From: Notolepis coatsorum
Taxonomy: Eukaryota > Chordata > Actinopteri > Aulopiformes > Paralepididae
DNA: 64,000 bases
Reading direction: 5' to 3'
Assembly: GCA_963971535.1 (NCBI GenBank)
Contig: OZ020589.1
Span: 92,019,188-92,083,187 of the forward strand
Shown: positions 37,073 through 48,840 of the stretch, piece by piece
Position numbering within the stretch: the stretch's first letter is position 1
Layout: each line of letters opens with the position of its first letter
Notes under the pieces: model-generated
The model's input: only the letters and a program-made list of their open reading frames with translations
What the model was told of the DNA's origin: nothing
Database searches by the model: none
Made by a program: the position numbers and the translations under genes

Positions 37073-37786
37073 GTTTGTAAAAACAAAAGGTGCTTTGACA
37101 TTGTCAGTCTGTGTTCAATATATTACTCGTTACTCATTTCAAAATAAATATTACTTTACTTATTCATCTCTGTGAGCAGTAATTCGTTACGTTGCTCGTT
37201 ACATCCCCATAATTGCTTCCTAAGCCTTACTTTTAAACATTAATTCAGTGGGGTCTGTGATTCAATACCTGCCTCCATGACATACGCATGGTGGCCTAGG
37301 CTAAACTGTTTAATCCTAGTGCGAGAGTCCAGACTTTGACATTGGATTCTCTTTACAGTTACAATGTGCACTTAAGCCTTGAGTCCAGTTTGGATAGATT
37401 ACAGATCAACGGTCAGGGCTGTACGTTAACTTTTTTTGCACATAGCACTGGTGCTACAGAGGTTGATAGTTTTGTAGCACAGGCCAAAATCTTGTAGCAC
37501 AAGTATAAAACATGTTATATTTGTAACAGTCACAAATGTGCCTATTGTATTTGTGTTATTTAGTTGCAGTGCCATGTTTGGCTGTCATTTAGTATATCGC
37601 CATGTGTTATTATTACTATAATAGTAATACTCTCATATGCTATTTTCAATTAATATCATAAACAACATAAGGAATATTAGCATAATTTTGAGTGGACTGA
37701 AGGAATGAGTCAGCGTTAATAGTTTTAAATGCAAATAATTTATTGAAACATAGAAGTGGGGTCGGTTGGGACACACACACACACAA
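37073..37786. other. Intron-like, nothing recognised
   Basis: Begins at the donor of the zinc-finger exon. No downstream exon, RNA gene or element ends were identified. Confidence 0.4.
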
Positions 37787-37918
37787 TGGGGGACCCTGAT
37801 GTAAACAAGACAAACGTCTTTCTCTGGTCTGCATCCCCTTAACAATTGTGTGTATTGAGCCGTACTGTACTGTACCCATTCTGCAATCTGTTAAATAAAG
37901 TTTACATTCATTCATTCA
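37787..37918 (+). mobile_element. LINE-A 3' end
   Basis: GGGGGACCCTGATGTAAACA, then CTGCATCCCCTTAACAATTG, CTGCAATCTGTTAAATAAAG and an ATTC-type tail. Only the last ~130 bp are present. Confidence 0.8.
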
Positions 37919-38763
37919 CACACACTGTTTCAACTCACCACCCCTGCATCATATTGTAGTCTAGTCTGTCTTCAAACTTCCACTCCTCTCGAAATTTTTT
38001 ATATTTGAATATCAACATTATCTGTCCATCCTCAGTTTACTATAATATACTCCTGTCCTGAGTCCTGACTAGTGACTTCATCGTCTTTCCAAACGCACGC
38101 ACGCACACACACACACAGGGAAGGGGAGAGAGTGCCCCCCCATTTCCCTTTCCACACTGTGTCTGCTGGCTCTGCCTGTGATCAGGATTAGCTTGTTAGC
38201 TTGCTAACGTTGTAGTGATTGTAATGGTACATAAACGTTAATTTCGGGCGATGTGCGCATAAAGGAATGGCGACGGTGCAAAGCATGTAGATGCATTTGA
38301 CCCGTTGCGAGAAAAAAAAAACACCACGGACTTATTTCGGGACGTGTAGGCGCACTGCTGTGTTACGCAGCAGCAGTGCGCACCAACACGCTGCTCTGCT
38401 TGCAAGCACGGATAGGGCGGATATGACTCGTCGAGTTGTCACGGAGTTTTTTCAAAATAAGAGTATCATATGCACCTGAATGTTGCTAGCTGTCGAGCCT
38501 AGTTATTATAGCTGGAGCTGCGCGTGGGCAGAAATGAGACCCGCTACAGGATTTTCAAAATAAGAGTATCTATATGAACCGAATCCCTATCGCACCAGTG
38601 CTAGTGAAGTAAATCCATTCATCGCACAGACCGCTGTTGCTGTAGCACGTGCGAGTGTACAGGCCTGACGGTGGTGTTCTTGGTCTTGACAAAATCGAAG
38701 TAATGGCGTAACGAGCTTTTTTTGACGGGGTAACTGTAATATTACTGAAATTGAGTTAGTAAT
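37919..38763. other. No gene recognised
   Basis: Short CACG/CA runs (38094-38118). A direct repeat of TTTTCAAAATAAGAGTATC occurs at 38449-38467 and 38552-38570. No exon or element ends were seen. Confidence 0.4.
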
Positions 38764-40152
38764 TTGTTACATTGATTGATTGAATTGATTGAAAAGTTTA
38801 TTAACAGATTGCAGAATGGGTACAGTACAGCTCAATACATACAATTGTTAAGAGGATGCAGACCTGAGAGAGACTTTCGTCTTGTTTCCATCAGGGTCCC
38901 CCATTTTCAATTCATCATATGACACACGACATACAGATAGACAGTACTGCTACATCTATACATTTATGACATACCAGATTTTCAAATACAGTACTGTTTG
39001 TGATACTAAAAAAAAATCCAGAAAAAGAGTGTATATACATTTGACATAGAAACTGTGCATTGGAGGAGGTTGGGTAGGTGGGTGGGGTGGGGCTGTACAT
39101 TGGAGGTGGGGGGGGGGGGGGGGGGGGGGTACATTGGAATACTGACAAAGCCATGCTTGGTCTTTATTGTACAACTGGGTTAGGACATTTGTAGGGGCCA
39201 GTTTTGAATTGCAGTCTCCCGTAGGTGTTCTTTGAGAGTGTTTTTGAAGGTGGGTAGTGATTCACATTCCTTTACAGCTTTGGGTAGGGCGTTCCACATT
39301 GATGTGGCATAATTGCGAAACGTGTTTAGTCCCTTGTTTGAGCCGAATCTGGGTTTTACATTATTTGTGGAGCTCCCTCTGGTGTTGTGATCGTGGTATT
39401 CACTGACCTTTGGTAAGCATTTTGACATGTACATGGGTACCTTGGTCGTGTAGTGTATCTTGTAGACCAGGCCCATTGCAAGTTGCTGTACTCTGTCGTC
39501 TACTCTAAGCCATCCTAGGTTGGCAAAGTGCAGGGGTGAGGTGGGTTCTAGGAGTCAGGTCAAGCAGTAGTCTGACTAGTTTGTTTTGAGATGTTTGTAA
39601 TTTGGTTTTTAGTGCCTTTGAGGTGCTTTGGTACCATGACATGCAAGCATAGTCGTAGTACCCTTGAATGAGTGCTCCTGCCAGAGTCTTCAGGGTATTC
39701 TTGTTTACCAGAGAGGAGATCCGGTACAAGAATCGAGTTTGTTGATTGACTTTTTTTATTACATTGGATGCCATTTTGTCACAGGAAAGATTAGCCTCTA
39801 GGATGGAACCCAGGTAGGTAATTTCATCTTTCCTTGTGGCAGTATTGTCACCCACTGTAACTGAGAAGCCGTCGGTCTTGCTGAGTTTGTTATTTGAACC
39901 GAAGAGAATGGACTCTGTTTTGCCCATGTGTAATGATAGTTTGTTGTCGCCGAGCCATATGCAGATTTTGCCTAGTTCCGAGCTGAGGGTTTTTTCAACC
40001 TGTAACTTGTTCTTGTCAGAGACCAGCAGGGCTGAGTCGTCCGCAAACAGGAACAAGTTGCAGTCACAAGCTGACGACATGTCATTTGCATATATTAGGA
40101 ACAGTAGTGGTCCTAGTATGCTTCCTTGTGGAACACCACAGTTCACTGTGAG
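38764..40152 (-). mobile_element. LINE-A, best copy in window (3' half)
   Basis: A minus frame at 39505-40146 carries GVPQGSILGPLLFLIYANDM, FLFADDSALLVS, KTESILFGSNNKLSKT and IQGYYDYACMSWYQSTSKAL. A separate frame at 39180-39476 carries the C-terminal end (MGLVYKIHYTTKVPMYMSK to MWNALPKAVKECE). A break near 39490-39520 separates them. The 5' part resumes at 43052-43122 beyond an inserted element. The tail is an ATTGA-type microsatellite. Confidence 0.85.
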
Positions 40153-40185
40153 GGGGGGGATGCGTGAATATTAAAGGCAACCAAC

Positions 40186-41364
40186 TAGGGATGGGTATCG
40201 TTAGGATTTTATCGATACTACTACTCTTATCGATACTGCTTAACGGTTCGGTACTTTATCGATACTCTTATCGGTTCTTTTTGGTTCTTTTTTTGCAAGA
40301 AAAAAAGACAATTAATTAAGAACAGAATCAACATTGCTTTATTATTTATAAATACAACTTTATAAATAAGTATTATAAATAAATATAATTTCTTCAGCAA
40401 CAGCAGCAGCAATGTTCTTTTATATAACTTTATAAATAAATATAATAAATGAATATAATTTCTTCAGCAACAGCAGCAACAATGTTTTAAATGTGTCTGA
40501 CTCTGAATTATAGACTTTTTATAATAAACAACAAATGCAAAAGGCTAACAGAACTGTGACACTCGTTCACCCTATCCTCTGTCATCCTTCCTCTAGCTGC
40601 TAGGGTGAAAGGACTTTGGGTGGTGGAGGGAGGTAGAGGGAAGGATGTGTGGTGGCCCTGGGCTCACTGGCCTGGGACACATTGGTGGCTGACGCCTCAG
40701 CTTGACGATCTATAAAAAGTTTAGATTGTAGTATTTGTAGCTAAACAATTATTTTGTTTATTAGCCTATTTGTAATAATTCGTTATTAGCCTAGGAAACT
40801 CCGTATCTTGGCTTACCGGCGGCAGTGGACGTGGATGCAGATGGAACACTGCGCGCAAGGCAGTCGAATACGCGCATTTCTGCACACTAATATCATGTTT
40901 TGCCAACAGATGTTTTGATAAATTGCTCGTATTGCCACCCTTACTGGCAAATGTTTTGTTGCACTTGTGGCAACGTGCGTTGTATATCCATACTTTCTTT
41001 AGAACGCTTCGCTCTATCCGCCATCACGAGTCACGGTGCATGCAGACTCAGAGCTGTCTGTGTCTGTGTGCCCGCGCGCTTCAGCACGGAGAACTTTCAT
41101 TAAGGAGTACCCGTATGTAGCACTACTAGCGAGCGACTCGCGAGGAGTGTGTGTAATAATGACTCGCTGTGGCTCGCTTCTCGTGCAGAGACAGAGAGAG
41201 GATAGATCGTTTGCAACTTTTAAATAATAATAATAATAATAATAATAATAATTTCTCTAGAGTATCGATAGCAGTACCGAGGACGTCGGAGCTTATAAAT
41301 ACTCCGGTATTTTCTAATATAGTACCGGTTCCCGTTTAAAACCGGGGTCCGGGGGGCATCCCTA
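40186..41364 (-). mobile_element. hAT element with BED-finger exon
   Basis: Ends TAGGGATGGGTATCG and GGGGGGCATCCCTA, with 8-bp duplication CAACCAAC (40178-40185 and 41365-41372). The interior includes an ATT-type triplet run (41226-41252) and a minus-strand transposase first exon. Confidence 0.85.
40817..41024 (-). pseudogene. BED zinc-finger exon of hAT transposase, frameshifted
   Basis: The minus-strand ATG at 41022-41024 opens MADRAKRSK and, after a one-base shift, continues KVWIYNARCHKCNKTF and GGNTSNLSKHLLAKH, a C-x2-C/H-x-H BED finger. It ends at a GTAAGC donor (40811-40816). The rest of the transposase is absent. Confidence 0.65.
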
Positions 41365-41677
41365 CAACCAACTTGTGTTCAGCTTTTCGTTCAGCGTTTC
41401 TCTGATAGGCCACACGGCCAATCAATCAATCCACTAGCACACGCCCTTGCGGCAAGAGAGACGCGGCAGGCAGAAGCGCTGGTCGAACCAGCGGTGTTCT
41501 GTTGTGTGACTGTACTACAGCGGTGTTCTGTTGTGTGACTGTACTAAACTCTTCCACCACATGACCGACATTTGACATACAGTACACCTCCTATCTATGT
41601 TGGGATTATGTTTGGTCATGACAAAACAATAAAAATCGCTACTGTTAGTAAGCTGCCACCACCCACTTCAATGACAG

Positions 41678-41830
41678 AGCTCTCATATTTGCGAATGCAT
41701 AAACTATATCTTAAATTATGGCGATGTGTCTAATATGGCTGTCGCGAAGTCATTGATAAGCGACAGCCATATTAGACACATAGCCATAATTTAAGATATA
41801 GTTTATGCATTCGCAAAATATGAGAGCGCT
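41678..41830. repeat. Perfect-type hairpin, copy 1
   Basis: Arms of ~66 bp around a short AAGTCATTGATAA loop. The arms contain ATTTGCGAATGCATAAACTA and its complement, with one mismatch. On extrusion it would form a long stem. Confidence 0.9.
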
Positions 41831-42153
41831 TGTCATTGAACGGCTTCCTACAACGGAGGAACGGCCGCTGCTGCTGCTGGAGCTGAACCGAGTCAAGCCG
41901 CGGGCGGCGCACAGAAGCCGGGGAAAAAACAACCGCGTCGCCCCGCTGGCTCTTCAGCAAGCAGCCTCCACAGCTCCAGTTAACCTAATTTATACCGTAA
42001 TGAATCATTAAAAAATATACCGTTAACTGGAATATGTTGTTTCTTTACACATATGTTGGATTATGTAATTGGGTTGTCATGACAAAACAATAAAAATCGC
42101 TACTTTACATCAGGGTGAACGCTGTTACACTGCCACCACCCACTTCAATGACA

Positions 42154-42306
42154 GAGCTCTCATATTTGCGAATGCATAAACTATATCTTAAATTATGGCG
42201 ATGTGTCTAATATGGCTGTCGCAAAGTCATTGATAAGCGACAGCCATATTAGACACATAGCCATAATTTAAGATATAGTTTATGCATTCGCAAAATATGA
42301 GAGCGC
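42154..42306. repeat. Perfect-type hairpin, copy 2
   Basis: The same hairpin 476 bp downstream, flanked by the same GCCACCACCCACTTCAATGA and CGCTTGTCATTGAA sequences. The whole ~0.45-kb unit is a tandem duplication with ~90% identity. Confidence 0.9.
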
Positions 42307-42516
42307 TTGTCATTGAAGGGCTTCGTTCTACAACGGAGCACGGTCGCTGCTGCTGGAGCTGGACCGAGTAGAGCCGGCGGCGGTGCACGGAAGCCGGGGA
42401 CAAACCACCGCATCGCCCCGCTGACGTTAAAAACACGAAATAACGTTACAGCTTACAGTTCCACACTGATGTACAGTGACACCCAGAGTTTCTAGTTACA
42501 GTAGTGACGCGCGAAT

Positions 42517-42715
42517 CCAGATAGTCCTAACACTGTAACAGTGTTTATTATTAAGAGTCAGATAGTCCTAACAGTGTATATAGTCCTAACACAGTGTTTA
42601 TTAGTAAGAGTCAGATAGTCCTAACAGTGTTTATTATTAAGAGTCAGATAGTCGTAACAGTGTTTATTATTAAGAGTCCTAACAGTGTTTATTATTAATT
42701 AACGTCCTAAACGAA
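42517..42715 (+). repeat. Minisatellite, ~37-bp unit
   Basis: Five imperfect units with AGTCCTAACAGTGTTTATTA and TTAAGAGTCAGAT. Confidence 0.85.
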
Positions 42716-43051
42716 CTACCAGATGTATTTTCTAGTTCAGCGCATTTCATAACTGTATGGGCTTTGTTTATACATGTACAGTGACGAGTGAATCTACCGT
42801 TGGTTGTTAAAAACGCGAAACATAATAATCAGTCAGCAGCGCTCCACTGCTACCGCAGCCCAACACAAGTGCGTTGGAACAGCAGCCCAACGGTACACAA
42901 GTTGGTTGCCCGCGCTGCCGCGCTTGCTCCTTGGATTTCATTTGGGACGTGGGACGGCTGCGCTTGCCTGCGCGTGGGGGCGGGGGGGCGCGGCCAATCA
43001 GAGAAAAGCCGAACACAAGTTGGTTGCCTTTAATATTCACGCGGGGGGGAT

Positions 43052-43122
43052 AGGGTACCGTTTACCTCCACCATCTGTTCTCTCCCCTCCAGGTAGGATT
43101 GTATCCAGCTCACTCATTACCA
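43052..43122 (-). mobile_element. LINE-A, 5' remainder of the copy at 38764-40152
   Basis: CCGTTTACCTCCACCATCTG, then CCAGGTAGGATTGTATCCAG, as at 6272-6333. It ends the 5'-truncated copy. Confidence 0.8.
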
Positions 43123-43215
43123 GTGTTGGGTTCCTCATATCAACTCAGATTGCATTGCATGCACGATAATGACGCCACGTGCGCTCGCACATGTATAATA
43201 ATAAACTTTATTTGT

Positions 43216-43403
43216 ATACATTTACATTTACATTTAGTCATTTAGCTGACGCTTTTATCCAAAGCGACTTACAAGTTCTGTACGACAAGACAGCAAGAAG
43301 GGTACAACTCTATCAGCTGAGTAACAATGTTTATCAAAGTGTTGTGTGTTACAGTGTAGGTTAGTTTATTAGGACAAGTGCATGACAGTAAGGTTAGTCA
43401 CGG
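43216..43403 (-). mobile_element. L2-like LINE, 3' end
   Basis: Reads (on plus) ATTTACATTTAGTCATTTAG, GACGCTTTTATCCAAAGCGA and TTATTAGGACAAGTGCATGA, the reverse complement of the L2 tail at 5120-5285. Confidence 0.8.
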
Positions 43404-44123
43404 TTAGATATATATATATATATATGTATAGCATTTCATACAGAAACTGCAGCTCAAAGTGCTTTACAACAGAAAAAAGACAGGCATAAAATGAGCACAT
43501 AAAGTGCAGACATATAAAATCACAGTTTTTCACATTAGGATCTAACATCCCAACAGGCAACCTTGTTTATGGTTTGATTCAGTTTTAATATAAATAAGAA
43601 AAAGAGTAAGATAAAATAGACAGAGTAAAATAGTGCAATGCAATACAATTGTTGAATAGAATAAAAAAAAATATATATTTTACAGTGCAATAAAATATGT
43701 AGCCTTCAATATATAAAGAAATTATATTGTCAACAGATATGGTGAAAAAAAACAATGTTTTAAATGTAATTGTTGTTACATTGTTAATTTAGTTTGTATT
43801 TAATTTTCTAGTTTAAGTTAATTCAATTAAAGAAATAGTTTTACACACAAACTTAAAATAATCAGACAACTTGTGTTTACGTGAACTTATTTTGAGAAGG
43901 GGGAAAAAATTACACATCACTTAAAAAAATGTCAAGTTTCTTTAATAGTTGCCATAGTAAAATACGGAGTACAAAAAAATAGTAACAGCGAGGTACAATG
44001 CAGCAATGGGTTCGGGTACAATTTAGGGTAAGGTGCAATGAGGTATGAATTGCATCAAGCATACCCCCACCAATTGGTACAGGGCCTGTATTTTGGTTTT
44101 GTTGTCATCGTTCTCTTGTGCTC
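43404..44123. other. AT-rich, nothing recognised; possible 3' UTR
   Basis: Starts with a TA run. It lies directly downstream of the stop codon of the minus-strand KIAA1586-like gene, so part may be its 3' UTR. Confidence 0.4.
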
Positions 44124-44882
44124 TCAGCTGAGTGATGGGCTCTCAGCCAAGTTGTCACGTATGTTGTTGGATCCCAGAACCTTCGAGGTGGCCCCGTTTA
44201 TTTTAATGAACATCAAAGATGCTACCAGTGAAACCATTAACCGTGAGCGGGTTGGGGTGATAATTTGATTCATGGCACTGAATCCCCTTTCACATTCTGC
44301 AGTGCTACATGGAATGACCTTTGTACAATTCAATAAAGGCCTAAGCTCATCAGGTATCGTTTCTCCATTGCTCTCAATGAAGTCCCTGAATCCATCAATA
44401 GTACTATTAATGGCCAGCTTGAATCTTTTGCACAGATGCCTTATTTCCACCTCTCCAAATCCTAGTGGCATTTCTTTTGGCCAGCTTTTACATTCAAGGA
44501 CTTGGAGTTGTTCAAGCAATTGAACATACTGTGCTTCAGACTCTTTCTGTGCAACTAATGTTGACCCCTTAAAAGATGCAGTGGTGAACAAACGATTGGT
44601 TAGATTATCACTCAGACTTCTGAGAAACTGTTTCCGGTTGATGGAAACCATTTTTGGTCTGTCTGTCAGATTAACTGTGCCAAATGTACCTTTTTTTACT
44701 GCAGTTTCAGCTTCAAGGACTTTGTTGCCTTGTTTTTCTCCCATTGCATCAATGAATTTAATGCAACGCCTCATACGTTTGTCTGCAGAGGTTAGTGTCA
44801 TGTTGCGGTTTTGCAGAGCTTCTGAAAGAATGCTTTTAACTCACTTAGGGTGTCATACAGCAGTGCTAAATCTAGCAAAAAC

Positions 44883-45946
44883 TAGAGATGTTCCGATACC
44901 ATTTTTCCCTTTCCGATCCGATTCCGATACCTAAGCTTTGGGTATCGGCCGATACCGATATTTATCCGATACCAGTGCATAATTTTTTTTTTTTAATTAT
45001 ATAAATTATACTTTTTTTTTTTTTTTAGATACTGTTATACTGTTTTTTAGTAATAACTAGAACGTATGGTATTTATTCAACAACAGGTGATTGTATAGAT
45101 TTGTATTAGTATCATTAATCAATGAGTATGGGCTGCAGCACTGCAGATATACCCTACTCCAATGATCCACACGGACATTAAACGGTGTTGCACTCGCTAC
45201 TCAGTGGCTCTGCAGATATACCCTATTCAGTCTGTAAGCTAGTGGCAGATAGAACGTTCATGTTGTGATTTTTGATGCAAAATAAATATTCAACTTTCTC
45301 TTTTGAAACTCCGCCTCAGACTCTTATCCTTTGGCACTTGCTGTACTTTGCTTGCAGGTCTGCAGCCATTATTGCTGGATTATGTGAATAGCACCAACTT
45401 TAGACACGGTAACGTTATCAAGCTAAGCTAACTGACCTAGCTCGCCTTCCCGCATTGACATTAAGATAACGTTAGTAATAGTCAGCTAACGCTAGTCCGT
45501 AGCTACTTAACTTAAATACAATTCACCGTGGGTGCATTATTGTTGATAGACGGTCACGGACAGTTTTAGGTCCTGGAGAAAGGACAGGCGATCATCTGAT
45601 TTGATGTAACGTTAAAAGCGGATGTTGTTCCAACTAGCTATCTTTCCAGCTAATGCTATCATAACACCAGCCAAACACATCCCGATTCCCGTCCGAGCTC
45701 CCCGTCACACTGCACTGTCGGGGACAATGGAATTTAAGAAAGTGTATCTGCTGTTAAAATGACACAGCATCACACTTTAAAACATGTTCATTTTATAATC
45801 CTCACTCTCCGCAGGACTCGGCAGGAGATAAATTACATCATGGGATCGGAGGCTAGAATTTACGTGTACTCGCCGATACCGATACCAGCATTTTAGGCAG
45901 TATCGGCGGCATTTCCGATACCGGTATCGGTATCGGAACAACTCTA
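44883..45946 (-). mobile_element. hAT element 1, nonautonomous, carries host-exon segment
   Basis: Ends TAGAGATGTTCCGATACC and GGTATCGGAACAACTCTA; 8-bp duplication GCAAAAAC (44875-44882 and 45947-45954). Its interior is the reverse complement of much of the element at 46064-47131. The captured ATG segment is on the minus strand. Confidence 0.9.
45331..45368 (-). pseudogene. Captured exon-1 fragment, ppp1r21-like
   Basis: Minus-strand ATG then AADLQAKYSK, cut short by an internal deletion. It has the same 5' flank as the copies at 46434 and 51449. Confidence 0.5.
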
Positions 45947-46063
45947 GCAAAAACTGATATGAAGTCATTTTCCTGAATAGACCTTCATATGTTTTCCTAT
46001 CAGAGCTCTGTCGTCTCTCGTCTGTCATTGCCATGCTGAAGTGAGCACAAAGTGAGTCAAAAC

Positions 46064-47131
46064 TAGAGTTGTTCCGATACCGATACTGGTATCGGAAAAG
46101 CCGCCGATACTGGCTAAAATGCTGGTATCGGTATCGGCGAGTACCCTCTAATGCTGCGCTCCGATACCATATGACGTAATTTATCAACAACACTGTGGTC
46201 TGTTGAGTAAGCATTATAAAACAAACGTGTGCTTAATCGATTAAAGTGTCAATGCCATTTGTCATTTTAACAGCAGATACTTTCTTAAATGTCATCGTCC
46301 CGACAGAGCGGTGTTGACGGCGAGCTCATGGGTTCGCTTGGTGGCTGGTGTTATTAGCATTGAACGGCTAACCGAAAGCTAGCTTTAACATTACGTTGGC
46401 TAAAGTTGGGGCTATTCATATAATCCAGCAATAATGGCTGCAGACCTGCAAGCAAAGTACAGCAAGTTGGCAAAGGAGTATTCCAAGTTAAATCACAATG
46501 TCACCAGTAACGTTACAGTCTTCTATGGTCTTCCCATATACCGGTAGCTCATGCTAGCTAACGGTAACGTCGTCATTGCACAATTGCACGTCGCGTACAC
46601 AATTAATGACATGTTGCGGACAGCCATATCGGCGACAATGTTTAGCTTTTAGTGCCAAATGATAAGAGTCTGAGGCGGAGTCTCAAAAGAGAATGTTGAA
46701 TATTTATTGTGCAAAAATCAAAACAGATCCGACTGCTACTGAACGGAGCCTTGTAGACAGACTGAGTAGGGTATATCTGCAGAGCCAGTGGGTAGCGAGT
46801 GCAGCAACGTATAATGTCCGTGTGGATCATTGGAGTAGGGTATATCTGCAGTGCTGAAGCCCCATACTCATTGATTAATGATACTAACACAAATCTATAC
46901 AATCACCTGTTGTTGAATAAATACCATTACTTTCTAGTTATGACTAAAAAACAGTATATATAAAACAGTATTTGTTTAAAAAAAATTATATTTATAAAAA
47001 ATTTATATAATATCGTTTTTTTTTTTTTTATGTATGCACTGGTATCGGATAAGTATCGGTATCGGCCGATACCCAAAGCTTCGGTATCGGAATCGGATCG
47101 GAAAGGAAAAAATGGTATCGGAACATCTCTA
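46064..47131 (+). mobile_element. hAT element 2, nonautonomous, carries host-exon segment
   Basis: Ends TAGAGTTGTTCCGATACC and GGTATCGGAACATCTCTA; 8-bp duplication GTCAAAAC (46056-46063 and 47132-47139). No transposase. It is related to element 1 in opposite orientation, so the two form a potential 1-kb inverted repeat 100 bp apart. Confidence 0.9.
46434..46500 (+). pseudogene. Captured first exon, ppp1r21-like
   Basis: ATG opens MAADLQAKYSKLAKEYSKLN. From memory of the family, PPP1R21 (KLRAQ-motif protein) begins M-A-x-ELQ-x-KYxKLAQEYSKLRAQ, matching at about 14 of 18 positions. The ~200 bp upstream are shared by all three copies and look like the gene's 5' leader or promoter. After KL the sequence departs from the known protein. 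Confidence 0.55.
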
Positions 47132-48337
47132 GTCAAAACCATCCCACACAGCAGACACTGTGCGGAAAGAACTGGATACCCATCTTGTGTCGAGCACACA
47201 GCCAATTTTTCTCACTTATTTTTCCAGGCTGGCTGCACACACTTTCAGTTGCTCTTGGTTTTGTGCTGATCTACTGTACACGGTAGACAATTTATCCATA
47301 AACATCTGGAAATGGTTCATAGCTGTGATATCATTAACCGTGTCACCTACAGCAAGTTCCAGCCGGTGATTTAAGCAATGCCAGGTCAATATGTTAGGAT
47401 ACAGTTCAGACAGTTTTGTAGATATACCAGCTTTGCGTCCCAACATGACACTGGCTCCATCACTTGCAAATGCAACCTTGTGCTTCTTCAAATATGCATC
47501 ATCAAAGCCATGTTCACTGAGGCATTTCAACAGATGTTCCATAATTGTTTCTGCTTTTTGGTTGGTAAGTTCAATCGGATCTAAAAATAAGAACTCTGGG
47601 TCCAGGTTCTTGTTATTTTCAGCTTTGAGGTACACAATCAGTGTAGTTTTATCTGCAAGGGTAGTTGACTCATCAATCAGAATAGAAATTGTACCTTCTA
47701 TGGATTGGATTTGTTTGCAGAATTTTTTGCGCATTTATGAACCTATATGCTTGGTGATGTTTGCTGCACTATCTCTTCCATGCAAGCTGAAGCCAGTGTC
47801 ACACCCAGTTTCATCTAGTAAATCCACCATCTTAAAATGATCTGAAAACGGCTTGTCCTCCTCTGCTAAAAAGTACACAGACTTGAAAACATTACGTGTA
47901 GCCTTGAGTTCTGATCGTTTCATAATGTCAGTGGATTTCTCAATTTTCTGTTTTTTTGCCTCATTGACAATGTGTTCTGCTTGGCAATGCGCAGCTGAGA
48001 TGTGGTGCAAACACACCTTTTTCCTAAGAGACATCAGCATAGCAGCTCTTACTGTTCCATTGTATGTGATCTCGTAGGTAGTCCATTCTGGTATCAATCG
48101 TATACCGTGGCATTTGAAGACAGAGAGATCCGTAATGGCTGAGCACACTTTGCAGCCCAACTTCCCATCTTTAAAATCGAGCCACGGGTAATTGACCTGT
48201 CTCTCTTTCCACATCTTGTCTGACCATAGGTGAGGAAACGGTGAAAATGTAGTGGAATCAGGTGCAACAATTCCATCTCCCTGCTGAAAAAACAAACAAA
48301 GAGAAAAACACATAAAAACACATTCCCAGCATATGAA

Positions 48338-48840
48338 AGACTGAATTAATGAATGAAAACTTTATTTAACAGATTGCAGAATGGGTACAATACAGTACGG
48401 CTCAATACACACAATTGTTAAGGGGATGCAGATCAGAGAAAGACGTTTGTCTTGTTTACATCAGGGTCCCCCATTTTCAATTCATAGTGACATTTATGAC
48501 ATAGACAACATACAGGTATATAGTACTGTTACATTTGTGACATATATGATATGCAAATATACAGTACTGTTACCCATAGATCCTGACAGAGAGTATATAC
48601 ATATGATTGGGAGGAGACTGTACATTAGGAGGGGGTGGGTGGGTGGGAGAGAAATATACGGTGGGGAGAGAATATATACATACGGTGGGGAGGAGACTGT
48701 ACGTTAGGAGGGGGTGGGTGGGTGGGAGAGAAATATACATATGGTGGGGGAGAGAATATATACATACGGTGGGGAGGAGACTGTACATTAGGAGGGGGTG
48801 GGTGGGTTCTAGGAGTAAGGTCAAGTAGTAGTCTGACCAG
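48338..48840 (-). mobile_element. LINE-A 3' end, in intron of KIAA1586-like gene
   Basis: AATGAATGAAAACTTTATTT tail, AGATTGCAGAATGGGTACA, then a 3' UTR in which a ~80-bp GTGGGGAGGAGACTGTAC-type unit is repeated (48600-48812). The last part is the RT C-terminus scrap GTAGTAGTCTGACCAGTTTG. Confidence 0.8.

Larger units (their letters stand above)
40162..43042. mobile_element. TIR element splitting LINE-A, 9-bp target duplication
   Basis: Ends GCGTGAATATTAAAGGCAAC and complement, with terminal identity of ~40 bp (through AACTTGTGTTC). The target duplication is GGGGGGGAT (40153-40161 and 43043-43051). LINE-A is continuous across the site. A 9-bp duplication suits MULE-like elements, but a G run makes length uncertain. 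It contains a nested hAT (40186-41364), two hairpin-bearing repeats and a minisatellite. No transposase of its own was found. Confidence 0.8.
44124..48283 (-). pseudogene. KIAA1586-like hAT-derived protein, last exon, disrupted
   Basis: A minus-strand exon opens at acceptor TTTTTTCAG (48284-48292). Motifs in order: HLWSDKMWKERQVNYPW, KHKVAFASDGASVMLGRKAG, ILTWHCLNHRLELAVGD, and, near the end, PCSTAECERGFSAMNQI, the hAT dimerisation block. The pattern matches 'E3 SUMO-protein ligase KIAA1586-like' proteins, a hAT-derived family. Damage: in-frame stops at 47735-47737 and 47216-47218, two hAT insertions (46064-47131, 44883-45946), and a one-base shift near 44840. With each insertion plus one duplication removed, the coding sense continues without a shift, so both are late events. 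It is a pseudogene unless other copies say otherwise. Confidence 0.8.

Noticed and set aside
46434..46500. Host ppp1r21 gene located here
   Set aside because: The same exon-like segment recurs in three hAT copies with target duplications, no downstream exons follow, and the open frame departs from the family after the first ~18 codons.
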